From Hevea brasiliensis (taxonomy: Eukaryota; Streptophyta; Magnoliopsida; Malpighiales; Euphorbiaceae), in the NCBI RefSeq assembly GCF_030052815.1, contig NC_079496.1, positions 14,461,100 to 14,525,099 of the forward strand: DNA of 64,000 nucleotides, written 5' to 3'. Of this stretch, positions 23,864-33,548 are shown piece by piece. The position numbers and the translations under genes were made by a program. The notes under the pieces are model-generated. The model saw only the letters and a program-made list of their open reading frames with translations. It was not told where the DNA came from and searched no databases. Each line of letters begins with the position of its first letter. The first letter of the stretch is position 1.

Positions 23864-26800
23864 TTCAGGTTTGTTTCAAAGGGATAAAGGAAAGTGAAAA
23901 ATATCATATAGATAGTGGTTGTTCAAAACACATGACCGGTGAAAAGGACAAGTTTTCAAAAATCACAATGGTAGATGGAGGACATGTAAAATTTGGAGAT
24001 AAAGAAAAAGAAAAAATAATTGGGAATGGCACAATTAGAACCAAACCTTGCATTGAAGATGTGTCACTTGTTGAAGGTTTGAAATACAACTTGCTAAGTG
24101 TAAGCCAACTTTGTGATAAAAGTTTTGAGGTAAAGTTCACTTCTTCTCTTTGTACAATCAACAACTTAGATAATGACATATTGTTCGTTGCAAATAGATC
24201 TAATAATGTTTGTTTGCTTGACATGAATAACTTTGAAACTAATCATGGTACATGTCTAGTATCTTTTGATAATTCTAGTTATTTATGGCATAGAAGATTA
24301 GGACATGCAAGCATGCATACACTCTCAAAATTGTCCAAGAAAGAACTTGTTAAAGGTCTTCCTAAGATTAATTATGAAAATGAATTTCAATGTAGGGCAT
24401 GTGCACTAGGAAAGCATACAAGAGCATCTTTTAAATCTAAAATATTGTGTCTACCACTAGGCCATTAGAATTACTTCATCTTGATTTATTTGGACCCGTG
24501 TCTCCTGCTAGTCTTGGTGGGAAAATATATGCTTTAGTTATTGTTGATGACTATTCAAGATATACATGGACATTCTTCCTTGCTCACAAAGATGAAACTT
24601 TTGAGAAATTCATCTCTTTTAGTAAAATGGTTCAAAATGAAAAAGGTTTTTGCATCACATCTATAAGAAGTGATCATGGAACTGAATTTGAAAATCATTT
24701 ATTTGAGAAATATTGTGATAAACATGGAATCAACAATAATTTTTTAGCTCCTAGAACACCACAACAAAATTGGATTGTAGAAAGGAAAAATAGGACTTTG
24801 CAAGAAATGACAAGGACCATGTTAAATAAAAATAATTTGCTAAAGTATTTTTGGGCTGAAGCTATTAATACTTCTTGCTATGTGTTGAATAGAGTTTTGA
24901 TTAGATCAATTTTGAAAAAGACCCCCTATGAGCTTTAGAAAGGAAGAAAACCAAATATTTCATATTTCAAAGCATTTGGATGTAAGTGCTATATTTTAAA
25001 TAATAAGAAGGATAACTTGAAGAAATTTGATGCTAAATCCGATGAAGGAATCTTTTTTGGATATTCAACAAAGAGTAAAGCATATAGGGTGTTTAATAGA
25101 AGAATGTTAGTTATTGAGGAAACTATTCATATTTTGTTTGATGAGGCTAACCCTTCTATTAGAAGGAAAAATGTTTTTGATGATAATAATGAGTAGGTGT
25201 TTGGAAAAAAAAAATGTAATATTAAGTCAAGACATGGAACAAATTGATGACAAAGATGAAGAAACTCAAGGAGATACCACAATAGACGTCCATAATGCCA
25301 ACAATGATCAAATCAATGAAGAAATGCCAAATTTAGAAGAATTACAAGTGAATGAGCCCCAACATGAAGATTTACCTAAAGAATGGAGATTTCATAGAAA
25401 TCATCCTCAAGAAGACATCATTGATGATCCATCTCAAAGGATGATGACTGGAGCACAATTGAGAAAATATTTTGGTAATGTTGCATTTGTTTCACAAATT
25501 GAACCTAAATGTTTTGAAGAAGCTCAAAATGATGAAAGTTGGATTCTTGTCATGCAAGAATAACTCAATCAATTTGAGAGAAACAAAGTTTGGAATTTGA
25601 TGCCTAAATCGAAAAATCATTCAATTATTGGTACTAAATGGGTTTTTAGAAACAAAATGGATGAAAAAGGCAATGTTGCTAGAAACAAAGCTAGACTAGT
25701 GGCTCAAAGCTACAACTAAGAGGAAGGGATTGATTTTGATTAAACCTTTGCTCTGGTTGCTAGAATTGAAGCTATTAGAATGTTGTGTGCCTTTGCATGT
25801 TACAAGGATTTTATGCTTTATCAAATAGATGTCAAGAGTGCATTTTTAAATGGCTATATTGATGAGGAAGTGTATGTTGCACAACCTCCGAGCTTTGAAA
25901 ATCATGAGCATCCAAATCATGTTTATAAACTTACTAAAGCTTTATATGGTTTAAAACAAGCTCCTAGAGCATGGTATGAAAGGCTTAGTAAATTCCTTTT
26001 ACAAAATGATTTCCAAAAAGGCAAAGTGGACACAACACCTTTGGTTAAGAAGCATCATAATGATATGCTCATTGTGCAAATATATGTTGATGATATAATT
26101 TTTGGTACTACTAAAGAATCTCTTTGCAAGAAATTTTCTAAGATTATGCAGAATGAATTTGAGATGAGCATGATGGGGGAGCTCACATTATTCCTTGGAC
26201 TTCAAATTAAGAAAATGAAAGATGGCATCTTTATAAATCAATCAAAGTACATCAAGGATATGTTGAAGAAATTTAAAATGGAAGATTTGAAGAGCATGGG
26301 CACTCCTATGAGTTCAACAATTAAAATGGACAATGATGAAAAAGGTAAAGAAGTAGATACAAAGCTTTATAGAGGTATGATTGGCTCTCTTTTGTATCTT
26401 AATGCATGTAGACCAGACATACATTTTAGTGTTTGCTTGTGAGCAAGATTTCAATCATGTCCAAAAGAATCCCATCAAAGTGCAGTTAAAAGAATCTTCA
26501 AATACCTCATTGGCACACACTCAATTGGTTTATGGTATTCAAAATGTGAATCATTTAATCTTGTTGGTTATAGTGATTCAGATTTTGCTGGAAATAGATT
26601 GGATAGAAAAAGTACTTCAGGTACTTGTCAATTTCTTGGTCTTGCACTGGTTTTTTGGCACAGTAAGAAACAAACTTTAGTGGCTTTGTCTACAGCTGAG
26701 GCTGAATATATAGCTGCTGGTAGTTGTGTTGCTTAAATTTTATGGATGAAACAACAATTGGAAGATTTTGGTTTAAAACAAATCATGTACCAATTAGGTG

Positions 26801-27029
26801 TGACAACACATGTGCCATAAACTTGATCAAAAATCCAGTCCAACATTCAAGAATAAAATATATTGAGATTAGACATCATTTTATTAGAGATCATGTTCAA
26901 AATGGAGAAATCAAAATTGAGTTTGTTATTTCTGAAAATCAACTTGCAGATATTTTTACAAAACCACTCAATGAGGAAACTTTTTGCAAAATTAGAAGGG
27001 AAATTGGCATGAGTGAACCACTTGCTTAA
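23864..27029 (+). pseudogene. pol of the SIRE-like Copia element: protease, integrase, reverse transcriptase, RNase H (broken)
   Basis: Domains in order: aspartic protease around HIDSGCSKHMTG (23908-23940), gag-pre-integrase LWHRRLGH...CRACALGKH (24287-24420), integrase LHLDLFGP...IVDDYSRYTW (24475-24570) with the third acidic residue in the QQNWIVERKNRT block (24765-24800). The reverse transcriptase shows YQIDVKSAFLNGYIDEEVY, LYGLKQAPRAWYE and IYVDDIIF (25815-26105). RNase H ends DNTCAINLIKNP and QLADIFTKPL. Stops at 24938, 25561, 25717 and 25742 and frame changes near 24447 and 26420 break it. It lies in the same orientation as the hAT transposase. Confidence 0.88.
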
Positions 27030-27630
27030 AATTCAATTCATATTGATTTAATATATCTGCATATCATCCAATGTGTGAGTAATTTGCTATGATATAAATT
27101 TGCTGAGAAAACTCTAAACAACATTAGCTAACTTATTTGTGTACTCAGTGAAATTAGTTTACTAAGTTGTATGCTAATGTTGCGTGCCTAAAATTAGTTT
27201 GCTGTATTGTGTACTATTCAAATTCCAAACCAAAAAGTGATTGTGCTTTGAATTTTCTGTGCGCCAATCAATGCTCTTACCCATTCACATTTTCTTTGCT
27301 ATATCAGATATATATATATATAGATACATTTGAAATAAAAATAAAATTCAAATAAAGTACACTAGAATAGGGAAAGCGCGATACTCAAGAAATCTTACCC
27401 ACTGCCATACGAAACCGTCACTTATCACCACTCTTTTTTTTTTTTCTCGCCATACCTGACTCTCTCTCTCCTCTGCATTGGTTTATGGTATTACTATTAC
27501 AATTTTTTTTTTGTCGTTAACACTGATTCATACTCATCAGAGCGCCAATTTCACTCTCTAATCCCTCACTCATTTTCATTGCATCGGAACCCATCTTTCC
27601 TGATACCTCACTGTTTCAAATTCGCCATTC

Positions 27631-29298
27631 ATGGCTTGCACCAAGAGAAAAACCCCAGCTGCAACCTCACCGTCCTCGTCGTCATCTGAAGAACTCCCTG
27701 TTGCCGCATTAAAGAAGAAATTGAAGGAAAAGAAGAAAACACTAGAAACTGAATCGACCAGTGTATCCTTCGACCCATCTAAGGAAGTCAAACCTGCTGT
27801 GACGGCACCGGAAAAGAAAAAGGGGAGGAAAATGCACAGGATTGATACTCAACGCAAAAAGGGTGCTACAAAATCTTCGGGCTCTGTTGTTGACAAAGCG
27901 CTTCTCGATTGTAAGTTCATTAAATGGGATAATTTTGATCAGGTAAATTTTCAATTCAAGGAACTCTTTGAATTTCAAGAATGGATGAATGTTTGTGAAT
28001 GCACTGATGTTTACTATCCCAGACTAGTCCAAGAATTTTATAGAACTTTAAAAATAGTTGATGAAGAAGACAAAATTGAGGTCTCTTTGAATAACAAAGC
28101 ATATGACATTTCTGTTGAGTTGATTGCTAAAGCCTTAAAATTGCCAAATGATGGAAATAAAATCTCTACTCATAGAGATGTTGCTAGAGTTCTAGGCTTT
28201 AACTTGGCTGAATTTGAAAATGAAGTCTTTCCTGCTAACACTGCCACTAGTGAAAAGTCCACTAGCACAAAAGCTTTTCAACACATTAAGATTATTCACA
28301 GTATAGTGAATTACATTTTTTGTCCTAAATCTGGTAGCTATTGATATTTGAGTTACTTGGATATGTGCATCATGTGGCATATTGTTAACAGAGTAAGAAT
28401 GAATTTGGCATATCTGATTTTCAAGAATATGTGTAAAGCTTATGGGATTGGTAAATTACCCTATGCACACCTCTTAACTGCCTTGTTTAGAGAATTGGAG
28501 ATAAATGTCTCTAAGGAGAGTTCTAGGGCAAATTTAATGGTGCTTAGAGAAATTCATTCTGATACTGATGGAAGAAAGAAACGTTTTGAAAAAGGTGGAT
28601 CTTCTAAAGCTAAAGTTGATTCAGATTCCCAAAGTGAGATTATGAGTGAGCTTCAAGGGCTAAGAACATTTATTAATGAGAAATTTAGTACATCAAATCA
28701 GTCTATTGAACTTCTGAGAAAATTTGTGGATGTTGTTGATTACAAAGTGAGTCATTTGCTTACTCAAAATGATGAGTTAAAGAAACAGATTGCAGATCTT
28801 AAGTAGGGACAGAAAACTGGTTTTGCAACCCAAGTTGAAATTGATGTACCTGCAGGTGGCCTTTCTACTCATGGTGATCCTGTCTTTGATCATGGTAATG
28901 TTGAGTGTGGAGGTACTGGGCTTGGTGAGTCTGCTACTACTGTAGAACATGATAATGAACAGGTTGCAGAACCTGTAGTTGAGCCAACTGTAGAATCTGC
29001 AGTTGAGTCTCCACAAAAGAAGGAAGTCTCTCTAATGGATCCGTAGGAGAGTGCTCCACCGAACCCTTCTACAGCTGAAGCATCTCAGGCCAAGAAGAGC
29101 AAGAAAAGAGTTAAGTCTACGGTGTCCAATCCATACCAGACTCTGGCTGCTGCCCTTTAAACCCCATCTGATGAGGATGAGCCACAAAAGCATGAGCCTT
29201 TGAGTGACCAAGTTTCTCAGCCACCTACTGCTAAACCTTCCAGGAAGAAGATGGTGCCTTTCAAAGCTATTCGAAGGAGCAAAAGACTTAATGATTAG
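27631..29298 (+). pseudogene. Third ORF downstream of pol in the SIRE-like element (env position, function unknown)
   Basis: Starts MACTKRKTPAATSPSSSSSE. It has a Lys/Ser-rich N terminus, a central folded-looking part (FKELFEFQEWMNVCECTDVY, then YDISVELIAKALKLPNDG) and a coiled-coil-like segment (about 28620-28800). The C terminus is acidic and Pro/Ser-rich and ends in a basic KAIRRSKRLND. Stops at 28342-28344, 28804-28806, 29044-29046 and 29158-29160 show decay, but the downstream frame stays readable to the terminal TAG at 29296-29298. SIRE-type elements carry an extra ORF here, often called envelope-like. The central part is reminiscent of proteins annotated as 'putative plant transposon protein'. 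I saw no clear membrane span, so an envelope role is not supported by this copy. Confidence 0.65.
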
Positions 29299-29802
29299 AA
29301 AACAATCTGCATTTTTAGTTTCCTATCTACATTTTTAGTTTACTAGTATGTTTACTACTGTTGTTGAATGCTCTTTCAGTTTGCTACTGTTTACTTTACT
29401 TATTTTAAGTTTGTGCTAACTTGATTCTTTTTGGATTAATATCTCCTGTTTCCTTTTTGGATGATGACAAAAAGGGAGAGAATGGAATAGTTGTGTGCTT
29501 TTGTTTTGGGGAAAATGGATATGTGTTTATACTTTGAAAATGGAAGTATGTTTATGTGCAAATTATTAAGTTTAACATTTTGCGTATGGAAATTGTGAAT
29601 ATCTTATGAACATGCTCTGTAGCATAAATTCAGGGGGAGTTTTGTATAGCTGACAATATTTTTTTTTTACTTGTGCGCATATATTTAGGGGGAGCATTTT
29701 CTGCATACTAACTTGCTTGGATATATATAAACTTACGCACACTTTTATTTATTCTTGATTGATGATTCAATTGAGTTTTGTCATCATCAAAAAATGGGAG
29801 AT
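29299..29802 (+). other. 3' untranslated region and polypurine tract of the SIRE-like element
   Basis: Non-coding stretch between the third ORF and the 3' LTR with repeated AGGGGGAG-type purine motifs (near 29632 and 29688), an AAAAAGGGAGAG motif near 29469 and the terminal purine-rich tract 29789-29802 next to the LTR. Confidence 0.65.
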
Positions 29803-30164
29803 TGTGAACCCCGTGTAGCTCAAAATGAGCATTGATTTTGATGATAACAAAACTCAAATAGAATCTAACTAAATTTTAAGTGATGTATAGATTCTTTCTC
29901 TTATTCATGAAGAATCTTTGAAGTGGCATCTAAGGAGGAAGAACACTCAAAGGCATCTCAAGATAAATCCATGATGAGAAAGAATAAGATTATGAAAGCT
30001 AAGACTCAAAGTAAAGGTATGAAAGTCACAGAGTTAGAAATTGAGTCTTAGGACTTGTGTAAAAAGAATAGATGGTAGTATTAGTCAAATTGAGCTCAAA
30101 ATTAATTTTTCTTTCAATTACTTTATAAAATTTTCTCTTCTCATGACCTTGGATATTACTATTG

Positions 30165-30234
<70 letters not shown>

Positions 30235-31283
30235 TTCTTAAGGTCTAAATCAGATTTTTAAAGATTACAAGTTGAAATAGGCATCTGGTAAATTAGTTTG
30301 CTAGCTTGTTTGCTAAAATATTAGTTTGCTAATGTGTTTGCTAAAATATTAGTTTGCTAACTAGTTTACTACTGTCGCTAAAATTTCATTAGTCTGCTAA
30401 ATGATCAAAGTTGCTCAACTTCGCACAAAAAGATAAAATAACGGCTATTTTATCTAGAATAGAGTGTATAACGTTACAAAAAGGTTTCAAACAGTTTAAA
30501 ATGATTTGGGATTATAAATACACCTTCTTTACTTCATTTTACACTTGATGAAAGCTTACATTTGCACTCCAAGCTTGATTTTTCATTTATTGCTTTCATT
30601 CAAGAGCTTTAAAGTCTTTGAGCTACCATTGGCAAATCAACTCATCTCTTCTTTATATTCCGATTTGTATTGAGTGAGAGTGAGTGTTAAAATATTAAAT
30701 TGCATTTAAGAGAGGTTGTATAAGCACCTATTGAAGCTTGAGAGTGTGAGTGCTTGAGATAGCACTTGTCAAGGGTTCAAGCTACCTTAGTAAAAGCTTG
30801 GTGTTGAAAAAGTTGTAAAGGGCTTTCGGTCTCTTGCCTTTAAAAGAGCAAATAGTGGAGAGAAGACTCAAAGAGGGTTTTTTGAGAGAGTAGATGTAGG
30901 CTAGTTAAGCTGAACCACTATAAAAATCATTGTGTTTGATTTCTCTAACCTTAATCTCTTTACTTTTATGAAATTTAAATTTCTATGCATAATATTGAAT
31001 GATTGATTGAATAGATTGAGTTGATATGCTTGAAGATATATTGAGTAGATTGAGAAATTGATTGAATATTTTATGATGCATGTTATGTCAAAAATTGCTA
31101 TAAACATTGATTGAAGCTTGAACTGAAATTTAGGGACACATTATTGAAACATGTATCATTTTCACAATATATAAAAGAGCACCTAATTGAAAAAAGCCAC
31201 AATTTTTCATTAGGCTACAAGCAAGGGCCGAAAAATTGTAAAGTCCAATTCACCCCCCTCTCTTGGACTATTTTAGGACAACA
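29803..31283 (+). repeat. 3' LTR of the SIRE-like element
   Basis: 1481 bp, starts TGTGAACCCCG and ends TTAGGACAACA. The (TA)n run is 66 bases (30167-30232) against 28 in the 5' LTR, and the C run is shorter. Followed by GGTTG, the second copy of the target duplication. Confidence 0.9.
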
Positions 31284-31321
31284 GGTTGCGAGAGAAATTG
31301 GAGTGTATTTGAGCATGTAAG

Positions 31322-31375
<54 letters not shown>

Positions 31376-31883
31376 TTAATTTGTTATTTTATTTTAAGCC
31401 TTTTGAGTTTAAAATTTAACTTATTTGTTACTGTAAAATTAATGACAGCTTCATAATAAGAAAAGAAATCGGCTATTTTAAGAACACTTAGACAATTTGG
31501 TATATGTGAGAGCGTTGCTGCGCCGACACACTTTTGAGAATATCATAGCACCTGTTGATTTGACAAATATTGATGAAAGTAATGAGTGGTTGCTTAGTGA
31601 ATTAGAAAAAGGAGATGAGGATGATGTTGATGATGATTCTCTTATTTTCATGGATGACGTGTTGACTTGGGGTGATGTTGGTAGAGCAGTTGGAGTTTCT
31701 GAATCTTGTTATGAATCGAAATCAGCTACAAGATCAACACTAGTTGAAACTCCATCGTTTCGAAGGCCTCATTCAATGAGAGGTGCATTCTCTTCGCAAG
31801 TTGATGATGATGAAGAGGTGGAAGAATTTGTGATGGCCGCTATTGAAAATGAAGATGTTTTTGGAAATCTTGATGATGAGTAG
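31284..31883 (+). pseudogene. hAT transposase, C-terminal part with dimerisation domain (degenerate)
   Basis: Directly after the Copia target duplication the frame reads GCERNWSVFEH, the hallmark of the hAT dimerisation domain. It continues from the codons interrupted at 20563. A GT-AG intron with a (TA)n run (31324-31373) separates it from the last exon (31449-31883), which starts LHNKKRNRL. That exon has a stop at 31479-31481, then DNLVYVRALLRR and an acidic tail ending NLDDE. Plant hAT proteins of this family normally end in such an acidic tail. Confidence 0.85.
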
Positions 31884-32464
31884 TTTTAGTTATAAGTTTT
31901 TTTTATGTACTTCTTGTATTTTGTTTATTATGACATAAAACTTATTTTTATTTATTAAAGTCTGAACTTCTATAATTTACATTTTCTATTCTATGATATA
32001 TGACTTATTTCTAATTTTTTATTTATTATGTAAAATTTTATAGTGTCACTTTTATCATATACATAAGCTGAAATATAGGCATAAACTATTTCTTTTTTTA
32101 ACATCTCTTATTCTTATTTTTATTGTTACTTATACTATATATTTCAATTTTATAGTCTCACACTTTCACTTGTATCTTATACTTAAGTTGAAAATATAGG
32201 TACGTACTATTTTCAATTTCTATTATTTTACATATGGATATCGTGTAAATAATGTTTTTTTTTTCTTTTTAATATGCTTTTTTACTTATTAACTATTTAA
32301 AAGTATGAATTTTTATGTTATAATTACACACACGCACACACATATATATAATTTAGGCAATTAAGGTTGTGGCGTCTTGCTTCAAAAAGGCTCTCGCCTC
32401 GCCTCTCGCCTAAGGCCATAGGGTACTCTATTGCCTTAGTGCCTCTTTTCACCTTGATAACATG

Positions 32465-32472
32465 TGTGCAGC
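32465..32472. repeat. hAT target-site duplication, right copy (TGTGCAGC)
   Basis: Exact match to 17459-17466, 15 kb away, immediately outside the terminal inverted repeat. Confidence 0.9.
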
Positions 32473-32610
32473 AATGTTGGAGGTCATTGTTAGCACCATG
32501 GATGCTCTCTTTGTGCTTGTCGATAGTGCTCCATAATGGAGGGCTTTGCAATAGCCTCTTAGTGAAGGTATGAGTCCTCCATTCAGCGGGTTGGACTCTT
32601 GTAATAGAAT

Positions 32611-33120
32611 CAGGGGGTGTATATGGCTCGGATTGAGTGGGTTCAATGTATTTTGTCAAACCAAATTGGAAAAGTCAAGTTTGATAGTATTCAAACCAAA
32701 TCAATAAATTAAATTAGAAAATCACATATGTTTAGTTTTTACAATAAGCGGGTTGAGCTTAGTTTGAACGGTTTTTACTTGTTTTAATACTTTTTTTGTT
32801 TTTATAATTCAACTCTTGTTGAACATTTTTCATATTATCATTCATTAATTAAAAAATAAAATATTAATTTAAGATGTATTATTCAATAAAAATAATTAAG
32901 AATAAAAAATAAAATAAAATTATTTACGTATTTCTCTTTATATATATATATATATATTTGATTTTTATTATTTCAATCCGAAATCTAAATCGAAAATTCA
33001 ATTTATAAGTATTTTTAAATTTTAATCAATATTTAAATATATAAGACTACTAAGTTTGATTTGAATTTATTCGAATTAATCGGATTGATAAGTTTATCAA
33101 TTTCTTTGTACACCCCTAAC
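32611..33120. mobile_element. MITE-like element (510 bp) with TAGAAT flanking repeats
   Basis: Ends are short inverted repeats CAGGGGGTGTA (32611) and TACACCCCTAAC (33120). Identical TAGAAT copies flank it at 32605-32610 and 33121-33126. The interior is AT-rich with GGTTGAG/CGGATTGA-type motifs often seen in this kind of plant element and has no coding capacity. A short (TA)n run is at 32941-32957. Confidence 0.65.
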
Positions 33121-33228
33121 TAGAATTGGGTTTTATTTGTTTTGTTTGTTGAGCTTGAGCCTCATAACCTGTCTCCTGTATTCCTCCCTAAATTGATAAA
33201 ATTTAATTTCAGTTAAAAAAATAAAAAA

Positions 33229-33548
33229 CCGACTACTCATAGTGTGCTTCTATAAGCATAAAAAAGAGTGGAGGTAGATTGTAGGGTTCCAGTTCAAGAT
33301 TTAGGGAGATCAAAACTAAATAGCAAGATTTCAAAATTGAAGATTTCACTTTAAGATTAAGAGAAATTATTATTGGGCAACCTGATTTCTCAATTTCAGT
33401 TTTAATTCAGTATGGATTTAATTTTTAATTAAATCCAATTGCTAAGTTTTTTTTTTTTTTTAATTCAGTTTTGATTCAAAATCAGAGCAGACTTAATCTG
33501 TATTTTCTAATTCAAGATCAATTTTAATCTAGATTTCAATTCCAAACC
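33229..33548. other. AT-rich spacer, no gene seen
   Basis: Contains TTTTAATTCAGTTTTGATTC-like near repeats around 33400-33520 and nothing recognisable as coding. It ends with AAACC (33544-33548), the left target duplication of the solo LTR. Confidence 0.5.

Larger units (their letters stand above)
20564..31283 (+). mobile_element. SIRE/Maximus-like Copia LTR retrotransposon, 10.7 kb, with LTRs and third ORF
   Basis: Bounded by LTRs at 20564-22022 and 29803-31283 (TG...CA) and a 5-bp target duplication GGTTG. The primer-binding site TGGTATCAGAGC (22026-22037) is complementary to initiator tRNA-Met. The internal order gag, protease, integrase, reverse transcriptase, RNase H is the Copia order. 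Long LTRs of about 1.46-1.48 kb and an additional ORF between pol and the 3' LTR point to the SIRE/Maximus lineage. The 3' untranslated stretch has AGGGGGAG motifs (near 29632 and 29688) and a purine-rich tract at 29789-29802. All coding parts carry stops or frameshifts. By eye the first 340 bases of the LTRs differ at roughly a dozen sites. Confidence 0.9.
17467..32464 (+). mobile_element. hAT DNA transposon, 15 kb including a nested retrotransposon, with exact 8-bp target duplication
   Basis: The element starts CAGTGTTATTAAAA (17467) and ends CTTGATAACATG (32464), imperfect terminal inverted repeats. It is flanked by identical 8-bp duplications TGTGCAGC at 17459-17466 and 32465-32472, the size expected for hAT. 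Both ends carry GC-rich subterminal arrays of GAGGC/GCCTC motifs (about 17490-17625 and 32370-32420), plausible transposase-binding arrays. Inside are a degenerate BED/DUF659/hAT-dimerisation transposase gene and, inserted in it, the SIRE-like element at 20564-31283. Without that insert the hAT would be about 4.3 kb. Confidence 0.9.
17090..33228 (+). mobile_element. 3' tail of an L1-like LINE, split by a hAT element and a MITE
   Basis: Three separated pieces read as one sequence once the later insertions are taken out: about 17090-17458, 32465-32610 and 33121-33228. The last piece has the TTGTATTCCTCCCTAA-ATTGATAAAATTT style ending followed by an A-rich tail (33213-33228) that I know from plant L1 3' ends. 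Rejoining at the hAT and MITE target duplications leaves a smooth text. No ORF2 coding part is present, so it is a 5'-truncated copy. The 5' boundary is uncertain and no LINE target duplication was found. Confidence 0.55.

Noticed and set aside
20932..31373. Long TA runs considered as possible cruciform or origin-like sites
   Set aside because: They are simple microsatellites within LTRs and a hAT intron; no other origin feature accompanies them.
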